Origin: Holophagaceae bacterium UBA692
Lineage (GTDB): Bacteria > Acidobacteriota > Holophagae > Holophagales > Holophagaceae
Length of the DNA stretch: 21,790 nucleotides
Direction of reading: 5' to 3'
Assembly: GCA_002297665.1 (NCBI GenBank)
Contig: DBMS01000186.1
Coordinates: 229 to 22,018, forward strand
Position 1 is the stretch's first letter; each line of letters begins with the position of its first letter. Under the pieces are notes generated by a model that searched no databases, was not told the origin of the DNA, and saw only the letters and a program-made list of their open reading frames with translations. This document shows, in pieces, positions 7,870 through 15,764 of the stretch. A program made the position numbers and the translations under genes.

Positions 7870-8050
7870 GGCCATTGACAAGCGGAGACAGGAACCCAAG
7901 GACTCGAGGCCTTCGACCCTCTTCGCCCGCGCGGTCTTCACCTCGAAGTCCCCGGCCCGCACGACCACGGCATGGGTGGGACCGGAGGCCCTGGGGGCGG
8001 AGGGCGGGACGTATAATGAACCAATCACCCAAATTCCCCATGGATTTCTC
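7870..8050. other. Intergenic region with possible minus-strand gene remnant
   Basis: Bases 7861-8010 on the minus strand read an open frame with coding-like G/C third positions ('THAVVVRAGDFEVKTARAKR' then a TAG at 7863-7861). It has no recognisable start, may be the tail of a decayed gene, and matches no family I know. The plus strand carries the promoter of the kinase operon at 8012-8017. Confidence 0.25.
8012..8017 (+). promoter_or_regulatory. -10 element of the kinase/regulator operon
   Basis: A perfect TATAAT 34 bases upstream of the GTG at 8051, predicting a leader of about 27 bases. No good -35 is visible 16-18 bases upstream (the sequence there is G-rich), so the promoter may need an activator. 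Confidence 0.5.
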
Positions 8051-9124
8051 GTGACCGTTGGCGAAATTCACTCCTTCCACCGGGCCCACTGCCGGAAGCC
8101 GCTGGTGTGGGCGATCGTGGTCGCCCTCGGGGTTTCGGACTACCTCGGCACCGGTTCGCTGCTCTTCCCGGGCCCCTTCCGGTCGGTGGGGCGGCTGGGC
8201 GCCTATTTCCTGGTCATCCTGCTGGTGAACGGGAGCGTGGTCCTCCTCAGCCCCTGGCCCTGGCTCTGGACGGGCCGGGCGGGCACCTTCCCGGACCCCG
8301 GGCGGGGGCTGGTCCAGAGCCTCGGAGCGGCCATCCTGGCCTTCCTCCCGGCCGCCCTGGTGCTGGCGGCGGGCAAGTCCCTCAACGGGGTGGGCGATTC
8401 CATGACGACACTCGCCTACCTGAGGTACGTCTTCTTCTTCTACGTCTGCCTGTTCTCGCTCCTGGGCTTCGGGATCGTGGCCCGCGAGCGGGTGCTGGAG
8501 GCGCGCTACAGCGCGCAGAAGCGGGCCGACGAGGCCCAGCGGATCCTGCTGCGGGGCCACATGAACCCCCACGTGTTCTTCAACGCCATGAACAACCTCA
8601 CGGAACTGATCGCGGAGGACCCCGCCGCCGCCGAGCGGGCCGCCCTGGACCTGAAGGACCTCTTCCGGCGCCTCACGGCGCTGGGCCAGGCCCGCTGGGC
8701 TCCCCTGCGGGAGGAACGGCTCCTCCTGGAGCACTACCTCGGCATCGAGGCCCTGCGCCTGGGTGCGCGGCTCAGGGTCTCCTGGGCGTGGGCCGGCGGC
8801 CTGGACGACGTCGTCGCGCCGCCCCTCCTGATCCAGCCGCTGGTGGAGAACGCCATCAAGCACGGCCTCGCGCCCCACCCTGCGGGCGGCGAGCTGCGCA
8901 TTTGCGGGGACCTCCACCGGGGCCGCGTGCGGGTGCGGGTCGAGAACACGGGGCGCCCCCTGGCGCGCAGGCGGAGCGGCGGAAGCGGCCTGGACAACCT
9001 GGAAGCTCGCCTGAGGCTATCTTTCGAGGGGCAGGCGGCCTTCCGCCTGGAAGCCGGCGGGGGGTGGACCCGGGCCTTCCTGGAGTTCCCCTCCCGCCGC
9101 CCCGCCACAAGGGAGCAGCCGTGA
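8051..9124 (+). CDS. LytS/YehU-type membrane sensor histidine kinase
   Basis: 357-residue kinase with four membrane helices (about 18-38, 48-67, 88-108, 122-143) and little periplasmic sequence, then a His_kinase domain: phospho-acceptor box 'MNPHVFFNAMN' with His174, N-box 'PLVENAIKHG' (263-272), 'VENTG' (297-301) and G-box 'GGSGLDNLEARL' (310-321). It should phosphorylate the LytTR regulator two genes downstream. The GTG start at 8051 is chosen because its product begins exactly like that of the paralogue at 9121 ('VTVGEI' against 'VTLPEI'); the SD is weak (GGA). Its stop overlaps the next gene's start as GTGA. The sensed signal is unknown; the sensor is essentially only membrane helices. 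Confidence 0.9.
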   Translation: MTVGEIHSFHRAHCRKPLVWAIVVALGVSDYLGTGSLLFPGPFRSVGRLGAYFLVILLVNGSVVLLSPWPWLWTGRAGTFPDPGRGLVQSLGAAILAFLPAALVLAAGKSLNGVGDSMTTLAYLRYVFFFYVCLFSLLGFGIVARERVLEARYSAQKRADEAQRILLRGHMNPHVFFNAMNNLTELIAEDPAAAERAALDLKDLFRRLTALGQARWAPLREERLLLEHYLGIEALRLGARLRVSWAWAGGLDDVVAPPLLIQPLVENAIKHGLAPHPAGGELRICGDLHRGRVRVRVENTGRPLARRRSGGSGLDNLEARLRLSFEGQAAFRLEAGGGWTRAFLEFPSRRPATREQP

Positions 9125-10182
9125 CGCTTCCCGAGATCCTCGCCTTCAGCCGCGCGCAGGGGCGGAAACCCTGGGCGTGGGGCATCGTGCTGGCGCTGGG
9201 GCTCACGAACTTCCTTTCCGACGTGCTGGCGTCCCCCGCGGGGCGGTCCAGGCCGGCCTGGTACTACGGCGCCTACCTGCTGGTGACCCTCCTGGGCAAC
9301 GGCAGCGGCATCCGGCTGGGTCCCTGGCCGTGGCAGTGGACGGGCCGGAGCGGGAACTACCCGTCATTTCCCCGGGGCCTGCTCCAGGCCCTGCTCTTCG
9401 GCTCCGCCTGCCTCGTCCCGGTCCTCCTGCTCCGCATCGGCGTCCACGCCATGCTGCTCCCGGGTTCCTGGGCCTATGGCAGGTTCCTCCTGCGCTTCTA
9501 CGGCATCACCTTCGTCACGATGTCCTGCCTGCTGGGCTTCGGGATCGTCGCCTTCCAGAAGGAGGACGCCGCCCGGGAGGAGGCGGAACGCCAGGCCCAG
9601 GCGGCCCGGTGGGTCCTGCTCAGGGGCCAGATGGGCCCCGGGTTCTTCCTGGACGCCATGGACCATCTGGTGGACCTGATCCGAAGGGATCCCGGGGTGG
9701 CCGAACACGCCTCCATGCGCCTCAGCGACCTGTTCCGGCGCGTCATGAACCACGCCCGGAGCCATCTCGTTCCCCTGGGCGTGGAACGTTCCCTGGTGGA
9801 ACGCTACCTGGACCTGCAGGGGGTCTTCCTGGGCGACAAGCTGCGGGTCTCCTGGGACTGGTCCCCCGGGCTGGACGACGTGCTGGTGCCCCCCTTCCTC
9901 CTCCAGCCCCTGGTGGAGAATGCCATCAGGCACGCCCTGGCGCTGCCCCCCGTGGGGGGCGACCTGCGCATCACGGGCCGGCTCGACGCGGAGCGGGTGG
10001 CGATCCGGGTCGAGAATTCGGCGGGACCCCCTGCCCCGCCCCACGGGCCGGGCCTCAGCCTGGACGACCTGGAGGCCCGCATGCGCCTGGCCTTCGGGGA
10101 CGAGGGCACCTTCCGGCTCAGCCACGACGAGGCCCGCACGTGCGCGGAACTGCGGTTCCCGGTTCTCCAGGAGGCGTTATGA
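9121..10182 (+). CDS. LytS-like kinase paralogue lacking the phospho-acceptor histidine (probable pseudokinase)
   Basis: 353-residue tandem duplicate of the preceding kinase, aligning to about residue 310 with no gaps: same four helices, same 'LLGFGIVA' at 137-144 and N-box 'PLVENAIRHA' (263-272). The acceptor box reads 'MGPGFFLDAMD', so His174 of the partner is Gly174 and Asn178 is Asp178. The G-box is also altered ('GPGLSLDDLEAR', second Gly and Asn lost). It therefore probably cannot autophosphorylate, but the retained N-box could still bind nucleotide. Likely role: heterodimer partner or modulator of the first kinase. It overlaps both neighbours (GTGA upstream, ATGA downstream), so the three proteins are made together. 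Confidence 0.88.
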   Translation: MTLPEILAFSRAQGRKPWAWGIVLALGLTNFLSDVLASPAGRSRPAWYYGAYLLVTLLGNGSGIRLGPWPWQWTGRSGNYPSFPRGLLQALLFGSACLVPVLLLRIGVHAMLLPGSWAYGRFLLRFYGITFVTMSCLLGFGIVAFQKEDAAREEAERQAQAARWVLLRGQMGPGFFLDAMDHLVDLIRRDPGVAEHASMRLSDLFRRVMNHARSHLVPLGVERSLVERYLDLQGVFLGDKLRVSWDWSPGLDDVLVPPFLLQPLVENAIRHALALPPVGGDLRITGRLDAERVAIRVENSAGPPAPPHGPGLSLDDLEARMRLAFGDEGTFRLSHDEARTCAELRFPVLQEAL

Positions 10183-10925
10183 AGACCCACGGACACCTGC
10201 GCGTCGCCCAGGCGGAAGACGAGCCCCTGGCCCGCAAGCGCCTGGCCCGGATGCTCCAGGAGGCGGGCTGCGAGGTCGTGGCCGAACTGCCCGACGGGCC
10301 CGCGCTCCTGGACTGGCTCCGCACGGAGCCGGACGTGGACGCGCTCTTCCTGGACATCTACATGCCGGGCGCCACCAGCTTCGAGGTGATCGGGGAGCTG
10401 GGCAGCCTGGTGAACCTGCCGCCCCTGGTCTTCGTGACCGCCCACCCCGAGCACTCCCTGCGCGCCTTCGACGTGGCGGCCGTGGACTACCTGCTCAAGC
10501 CCGTGGAGCCCGAGCGGCTCGCCAGGACCCTCCAGCGCCTGAAGCGGGGCGGCGCCCGCGCCCAGAGAGCCGAGGCGCCCGGGGCCGGGGCCATCCCCAA
10601 CCGCTTTCCCGCCAGGGCCGGCGAGGGCCATGTGTTCCTGGACCTCAAGCGCGTGAGCCATTTCGAGGTGGTCACCGAAGTGGCCTGGGCCTGGGCCCAG
10701 GGCAAGCGCTACCGCACCTCCTGGCGAAGCCTGGCGGAGGTGGAGAACGCCTTCCCCGGTTCAAGCTTCATACGGATCCAGCGCCACATCCTGCTGCGCC
10801 CGGAGGCGGTGCTCGCCCTCCGCTCCGTCTTCGGCGGCCGCGCCGAGGTGCGCGTGGCCGAGGGCATCGACCTCGAGGTGAGCCGCACCGCCACGCCCAG
10901 GCTGAAGGACCTGCTGGGCATGTGA
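10179..10925 (+). CDS. LytTR-family response regulator
   Basis: 248-residue regulator. The receiver domain (about 8-125) has the acidic pair E13-D14, phospho-acceptor Asp59 in 'LFLDIYMPG', Thr87 in 'FVTAH' and Lys107 in 'YLLKPV'. After a Gly/Ala-rich linker, a LytTR DNA-binding domain (about 150-245) shows 'YRTSWRSLAEVENAFPGSSF', 'RIQRHILL' and 'VSRTATPRLKDLL'. The ATG overlaps the stop of the pseudokinase gene, with GGAG about 5 bases upstream. It presumably receives phosphate from the upstream kinase; the outer-membrane genes from 11398 are possible targets, but I see no clear LytTR direct repeats there. Confidence 0.93.
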   Translation: MKTHGHLRVAQAEDEPLARKRLARMLQEAGCEVVAELPDGPALLDWLRTEPDVDALFLDIYMPGATSFEVIGELGSLVNLPPLVFVTAHPEHSLRAFDVAAVDYLLKPVEPERLARTLQRLKRGGARAQRAEAPGAGAIPNRFPARAGEGHVFLDLKRVSHFEVVTEVAWAWAQGKRYRTSWRSLAEVENAFPGSSFIRIQRHILLRPEAVLALRSVFGGRAEVRVAEGIDLEVSRTATPRLKDLLGM

Positions 10926-11397
10926 CGCCCCGCGGCCCGCGAGCAGATCGAAGGCGCCGCCGGCTTCCAGGGCCGCCAATTCGCGCTGCAGGCGGCGGTA
11001 GCGTTCCAGCTTCCTCCGGGGGTTCGTGGGCGGGTTGCGGTTTTCCTCCACCAGCCTTCGCAGATTCCATTCCATGACGCCCATGGCCTCCCCCCCGCGC
11101 TCCCGGGCCTGATCCCGGTCCCGGGGGTCCAGCGTGACGGCCCCGGACCGGCCCTGGCGGCGCGCTCCAGCCAGCGGCGGTCCCGTCGCGGCGGAGGGCG
11201 CGAAAGCCGCAGGGAACGGCCCGGAGGCCCTTCCCTGGCCGGAAGAGTGCCCTCCCTGCAAGCGCGGGCCCTTTCCGCCGGAGGATCCCGCCGCTGGCCG
11301 GAACGAGGAACCCCCGGGGGGCCCGGCGGGTGATCCTTGGCTGGATCCATCAAACCCCCAATCCATTCATTGCGGCGCGTCCGCGGAGGTCAGACCA
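10926..11397. other. Intergenic region with a possible minus-strand gene remnant
   Basis: No plus-strand gene precedes the GTG at 11398. On the minus strand, bases from about 11084 (ATG) down to 10926 encode a helical, charged peptide with strong G/C third positions ('MEWNLRRLVEENRNPP', 'RYRRLQRELAALEAGGAFDL'). The frame continues antisense into the response-regulator gene to a stop at 10761, where it stops looking coding. It may be the start of a truncated gene or a small real gene; family not recognised. The remainder is GC-rich, with GGAGGT at 11385-11390 serving the next gene. Confidence 0.3.
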
Positions 11398-12045
11398 GTG
11401 TCCATACTCGCCTCAACTTCAAGGCTCGCCCTGATCGCAGTCATGGCGTGCACAGGACTCAAGGCACAGGAAGGCTGGGCAGGTTCCCTGAAGCTCGGCG
11501 GGGGGCCCACCACCGGGCCCGCCAGGACCCTCATGGGCGACGCCGGCTACTCCTTCGGGGCGGAAGTGGAGTTCGCCTACCGCTACGGCAAGCGCCAGGC
11601 CCTGGTGCTGGGCCTGGGCATGCGCTTCATCCCCGGCGATCTCGCCACCGTCTCCTCCATCCCCACCCCGCGGGCCGACGGCACCTACGAGGCCCGCATC
11701 CGCAAGCCGGACGCCAAGGGGCCCGAACTCACCGCCCTGTACCGGCACGACCTCACCGACGCGCTGTTCGTCCAGGGCGGCCTGCGGCTGGGGCTCTACA
11801 AGGTCAACGTCCGCGACACCGGTTCGCGCATCACCTACGTAGGCGGTTCGCCTTCCGCCATCGTCACGATCATGGACGACCTGGACAGGAAGACCACCTC
11901 CATCGGCGCCGTGGCGGGCCTGGGGTACCACATCACCGACATCTTCAGCGTGGAGGCCAACGTCTTCACCCTCCGCCTCGGCGATCCCCGAGGCCTGACC
12001 TCCACGAGCGCGGCTTCCGAACTGCGGTTCGGCATCCGCTTCTGA
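11398..12045 (+). CDS. Outer-membrane beta-barrel protein (porin-like)
   Basis: 215-residue exported protein starting at GTG 11398, with an ideal GGAGGT 7 bases upstream. The signal peptide covers about residues 1-24 ('LALIAVMACTGLKAQ'). The mature part is a series of alternating amphipathic strands with Gly and aromatic residues ('FGAEVEFAYRYG', 'ALVLGLGMRFIPG', 'LFVQGGLRLGLYKV') and ends in 'RFGIRF', the C-terminal Phe typical of Bam-assembled barrels. Probably an 8-10-stranded barrel of the OmpW/OmpA-like size class. No specific family assigned. It is the first of three same-strand outer-membrane genes and may be an accessory of the receptor 30 bases downstream. Confidence 0.75.
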   Translation: MSILASTSRLALIAVMACTGLKAQEGWAGSLKLGGGPTTGPARTLMGDAGYSFGAEVEFAYRYGKRQALVLGLGMRFIPGDLATVSSIPTPRADGTYEARIRKPDAKGPELTALYRHDLTDALFVQGGLRLGLYKVNVRDTGSRITYVGGSPSAIVTIMDDLDRKTTSIGAVAGLGYHITDIFSVEANVFTLRLGDPRGLTSTSAASELRFGIRF

Positions 12046-12075
12046 CCCCTTGTCCTGGACCCTTTGGAGCACGCC

Positions 12076-15000
12076 ATGACACGTTTCCAGATTCGCCAGC
12101 TCTCATTGATAGCCCTCGCCACCATCGCTTCGCCCCTGGCCGCGCAGGAGTCCACCGGCCAGGTCGTCGGCGTCGTGCGGACCCGCACCGGCGAAGGCAT
12201 CGCCGGCGTCAAGGTCCGGTTCAGTTCCCCCGCCATGCAGGGCGTCCGCACCGTGGTCACCGAAGCCAAGGGCGCCTTCCGGGCCCCCCTCCTGCCCCCG
12301 GGCCTCTACCGCGTAGACGCCGTCAAGGACGGCTTCTACACCAACACCGTGACCACGGAGGTGGGGCTGGGCGCGGTCATCCGCCAGGACATCGTCCTCG
12401 GCAGGGTCACCGAGGCGGGAACCACGGTGGAAGTGGTGGCCGCCGCGGCCTCCGTGGACAAGACGGATGTGAAATCCAGCTCCAACGTCACCTCCGAGAT
12501 GCTCGACGTCCTGCCCAGGACGACCCGGGGCATGGATACCATCGCCCTGCTCACCCCCGGGGTGACGGTCAACAACGCCGCCGGGATGCGCATCACCATC
12601 AGGGGCGGGCAGACCACGGGAAACCGGTTCCTGCTCAACGGCACCGATATCGCCGACAACATGTACGGCGACACCACCGGGCGCTTCTTCTACGTGGACG
12701 ATTCCATCGCCGAGACGCAGGTGATCCAGAGTCCCGTGAACGCCCGCTACGGGAACTTCACCGGCGGCATCATCAACGCGATCACCAAGACGGGCAGCAA
12801 CGAATTCACCGGCATCCTGCGGCTCAACTTCAACCGGAACTCCTGGTACGCCGTGTCCCCCCGCGGCATGCGGCCCACCTTGAACCCGGTCAATTCCGGC
12901 GTGGGGATTTCGGAGGACCTGCGGAACGCCACGTACACCCTGCTGGTGGGAGGTCCGATCCTCAAGGACCGCCTCTGGTTCTCGGTCTCCACCAAGAAGG
13001 ACCCCCAGAGCAGCGCCGCCGCGGCCCTCTACAGCACCCAGGGCCTCACGACCCTGGACGGCACCCCCGCCTACCAGGCTCCCACCAACGGCCAGCCCTA
13101 CACGCGCCTGAGCACCCTGAAGTTCTGGGAAGGCAAGCTCACCTTGGCCCTGGGCCTGGACCATACGCTGGAATTCACCGCCAACAAGCACGAGAACACC
13201 ACGACCAACCGCGCCCTCGGCTATGAGGTGGAACCGGCCGCCCTGTACGACTTCGCGTCCAAGAACACCTACTGGACCCTGGGCTACCGGGGCATCCTCT
13301 CCAGCAGCGCCACCCTCGAGGCGCGCTACGCCGTCAAGAAGGATTCCCTCGGCGGCGGCGGGCGGAGCGACGCCCCGTTCCCCCAGCGCATCTCTGCGGC
13401 CTACAGCGATGGCCACTGGTACGCCTTCAACAACGGCGCCTTCAAGGCGGGCTCCCCCGACGAGCGCGACATCAAGACGGCCCTCGCCAACCTGACCTGG
13501 TTCAGCCCCCAGACGGCCATCGGAACCTGGACCGTGGACCTGGGCTTCGAGTACCTCAGCCAGGAGCGGTCGGCCCCCAACGAGCAGTCCCCCACGGGCA
13601 ACCGCATGTGGCTGGAAGGGCGGAACGCCGACGGCACCTACCGGGTCACCAACTGGGCCGACGATCCGGGGCAGAACAACACGATCGAGATCGGGTACTC
13701 CTCCAACGGCATGGCCAAGACCCAGACCACGGGCATCTACCTGAACGGCGCGCTGGCCGTCAATGACCGGCTGCAGCTCATGGTGGGCGGCAGGTTCGAC
13801 CAGGTCACCGCCAAGGACACCCTGGGGGCCCCCAACATCAAGTCCAGCGCCTGGTCCCCCCGCTTCCAGGCCACCTACGATCCCGCCGGCAACCAGGCCT
13901 GGCTCCTCCGCGGCAGTTTCGCCACCTACACGGGCAAGCTCCACGACGGCTTCACCAACAACTTCACCTTCGCCGGCAATCCCATCCGGGAATGGTACGG
14001 ATGGGGCGCCGCCAGCAACTACGCGGCCACCTACGCCGAGGTCACCAACATCGCCAACTGGGCCTTGAACGCCAACGGGTTCCAGGGGGTCGGGGGCGCC
14101 TCGGGCAATTCCGTGCAGTCCAACCTCAAGGCCCCCTCCGTGGACGAGTGGAGCTTCGACGTCAAGCACACCTACCCCGACGGGTCCTACTTCAAGGCCA
14201 CCCTGGTGCGCAGGGACTGGAAGGACATGTACAACGACGTCCTCCAGATCGGGGACGAAACGGCCTATACCCCCCGGTCGGCGGCCGGCATCCCGGCGGT
14301 GGGAACGGTGGCCACCCGCTGGATCACCGACAACCGGATCAAGCGCAAGTACACGAGCATGGAATTCGAATTCGCCGCGAAGCTGGGGCAGGACCTGACC
14401 CTCGGCGGCAACTACACCTACGCGGTCCTGCGGGGCAACGGCGAAGGCGCCGATTCCGGAGGCTCCAACACGGGTCCCGTGGGCGACGTGATCGGCAACT
14501 TCGATGCGGTCCACTTCGCCCACGGCCGGGACGCGTCCTATTACGCCCCCATGGGGTACCTGAACAGCGATCAGCGGCACCGCAGCAGCATCCACCTGGA
14601 CTACCTGACCCGAAGCCAGTCGGGCGCGGCCTTCAACGCCTCCCTCCTCTTCAACTACGCGGGCGGAGAGAACTACAGCCTGACCCGGTCGAACGCGTTC
14701 GAGGCGGCCGACGACGCGGCCGCGGCCGGGAGCGCCATCCCCGCCCAATATCCCACGTCCTACGCGCGCTACTTCGGCGAACGCGGGTTCGGCCGCATGA
14801 ACGACACCTTCAATTTCGACCTGAAGCTGGGCGTCGACATCCCCGTGGTGTCCAAGGTCCGCTACTTCCTGGAAGTCACGGTCTTCAACGTCTTCAACCA
14901 CTGGCAGCTGTCCACGGTCTCCACGGCCCAGAACGCGACCTCCACGCCTCCGGTCACGAACTCGGCGACCGCCGGGTACTATGCCGCGCCCTGGACCACC

Positions 15001-15105
15001 AGTTCGACCGGCAACCGCACGGGCTTTGGAACCTACGGTGGCAATGGAACCTCCAACTTCGTCGGGGGCCGCAGCGTGGTCCTCTCGACCGGCATCAAGT
15101 GGTAG
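12076..15105 (+). CDS. TonB-dependent receptor, Oar-like, with carboxypeptidase-regulatory domain
   Basis: 1009-residue outer-membrane receptor. Signal peptide 1-24 ('LIALATIASPLAAQ'), a CarboxypepD_reg-like beta-sandwich at about 28-110 ('GQVVGVVRTRTGEGIAGVKV', 'PPGLYRVDAVKDGF'), a plug domain at about 130-245 ('ITIRGGQTTGNRFLLNGTDI', 'VNARYGNFTGGIINAITKTG') and a long barrel ending in 'VVLSTGIKW' with a terminal aromatic residue. These Oar-type receptors are abundant in Acidobacteriota and move large or poorly permeant substrates or protein cargo. The ATG at 12076 is preferred because GGAG ends 6 bases upstream; an in-frame TTG at 12064 lacks this. No ligand can be assigned. Confidence 0.93.
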   Translation: MTRFQIRQLSLIALATIASPLAAQESTGQVVGVVRTRTGEGIAGVKVRFSSPAMQGVRTVVTEAKGAFRAPLLPPGLYRVDAVKDGFYTNTVTTEVGLGAVIRQDIVLGRVTEAGTTVEVVAAAASVDKTDVKSSSNVTSEMLDVLPRTTRGMDTIALLTPGVTVNNAAGMRITIRGGQTTGNRFLLNGTDIADNMYGDTTGRFFYVDDSIAETQVIQSPVNARYGNFTGGIINAITKTGSNEFTGILRLNFNRNSWYAVSPRGMRPTLNPVNSGVGISEDLRNATYTLLVGGPILKDRLWFSVSTKKDPQSSAAAALYSTQGLTTLDGTPAYQAPTNGQPYTRLSTLKFWEGKLTLALGLDHTLEFTANKHENTTTNRALGYEVEPAALYDFASKNTYWTLGYRGILSSSATLEARYAVKKDSLGGGGRSDAPFPQRISAAYSDGHWYAFNNGAFKAGSPDERDIKTALANLTWFSPQTAIGTWTVDLGFEYLSQERSAPNEQSPTGNRMWLEGRNADGTYRVTNWADDPGQNNTIEIGYSSNGMAKTQTTGIYLNGALAVNDRLQLMVGGRFDQVTAKDTLGAPNIKSSAWSPRFQATYDPAGNQAWLLRGSFATYTGKLHDGFTNNFTFAGNPIREWYGWGAASNYAATYAEVTNIANWALNANGFQGVGGASGNSVQSNLKAPSVDEWSFDVKHTYPDGSYFKATLVRRDWKDMYNDVLQIGDETAYTPRSAAGIPAVGTVATRWITDNRIKRKYTSMEFEFAAKLGQDLTLGGNYTYAVLRGNGEGADSGGSNTGPVGDVIGNFDAVHFAHGRDASYYAPMGYLNSDQRHRSSIHLDYLTRSQSGAAFNASLLFNYAGGENYSLTRSNAFEAADDAAAAGSAIPAQYPTSYARYFGERGFGRMNDTFNFDLKLGVDIPVVSKVRYFLEVTVFNVFNHWQLSTVSTAQNATSTPPVTNSATAGYYAAPWTTSSTGNRTGFGTYGGNGTSNFVGGRSVVLSTGIKW

Positions 15106-15143
15106 GAATCCGCCACGGAACCCCTCTCCCAGGAGCAATGATC

Positions 15144-15704
15144 ATGATCCTCATGCGATCCCTAGCCCTTCTCGCACTCCTCCCGGCGGGCCTGCCCGCG
15201 CAAACCCCCAGCTTCGGCTTCGAAGGCCAGGTGAGCGCCCTGGTGGCCAACGGCACCCTGAACCGGATGATCAGGACGGGCAACCTGGCCGGCTACAACG
15301 CCGGCCTGGCCTTCCGGGTCGATCACCGCCCCGGCCTGGGCCTGCGCCTCTACGCCAACATGGTTTCCATCCGCGGCGTGGACGGTTCGGGCCTGGAATC
15401 CGGCACCCCCCGCCACCTCAACGCGGGGGTGGACATCGTCAGGGAAACCGGCAAAGTGACCTTCTTCGGGGGCCTGGGCCTCCTCAAATGGAAGCAGGAC
15501 AGCACCTCCTCCCCGTCGTTCACGGACGAGGCCGGCCGCAACAACGCGGGCAAGGGCACCAAGCTGGCCGGCCGGGTGGGGCTGGAGTACGAGCTGACCC
15601 CGAAGGTCCATGGGGTCGTCTCCTTCACCCAGACGGAGTTCAACAAGCTCTACCAGCCCTCCTGGTTCAGCCTGGGCGTGTCCTACCGCTTCGCCCGTTT
15701 CTGA
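15144..15704 (+). CDS. Small outer-membrane beta-barrel protein
   Basis: 186-residue exported barrel. Signal peptide about 1-19 ('RSLALLALLPAGLPAQ'), then repeated amphipathic strands ('GYNAGLAFRVDHRPGLGLRL', 'HLNAGVDIVRET', 'VTFFGGLGLLKWKQD') ending in 'SLGVSYRFARF' with the terminal Phe of Bam substrates. The ATG at 15144 sits 8 bases after AGGAG; the ATG at 15138, in the same frame, is only 2 bases from it and less likely. Third gene of the outer-membrane unit, followed by a terminator at 15724-15756. Similar in size and plan to the 11398 product, but the two do not visibly align. Confidence 0.75.
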   Translation: MILMRSLALLALLPAGLPAQTPSFGFEGQVSALVANGTLNRMIRTGNLAGYNAGLAFRVDHRPGLGLRLYANMVSIRGVDGSGLESGTPRHLNAGVDIVRETGKVTFFGGLGLLKWKQDSTSSPSFTDEAGRNNAGKGTKLAGRVGLEYELTPKVHGVVSFTQTEFNKLYQPSWFSLGVSYRFARF

Positions 15705-15723
15705 CCTCGGACCGTTCCATTGC

Positions 15724-15756
15724 GGGGCCGGCCGATTCCCACTTTCGGCCGGCCCC
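15724..15756 (+). terminator. Intrinsic terminator of the outer-membrane gene unit
   Basis: A perfect 12-bp stem GGGGCCGGCCGA (15724-15735) with TCGGCCGGCCCC (15745-15756), 9-base loop, followed by TTTC. It lies 20 bases after the barrel gene stop and 8 bases from the convergent serine hydrolase stop, so it may serve both strands, though the T-run is short and only on the plus side. Confidence 0.75.
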
Positions 15757-15764
15757 TTTCGGGT

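Noticed and set aside
8040..8054. Five-codon reading frame (ATG to TGA) overlapping the first kinase GTG as a leader peptide
   Set aside because: No SD and no attenuator-like structure; too short to distinguish from chance.
8107..9120. N-terminal extension of the second kinase through the first kinase gene
   Set aside because: The extension is out-of-frame Pro/Gly/Arg-rich sequence; the GTG at 9121 gives a product collinear with its paralogue.
12103..15138. 1011-codon minus-strand open frame across the receptor gene
   Set aside because: Mirror of a strongly biased GC-rich gene; no domain is recognisable and the plus strand encodes a full receptor.
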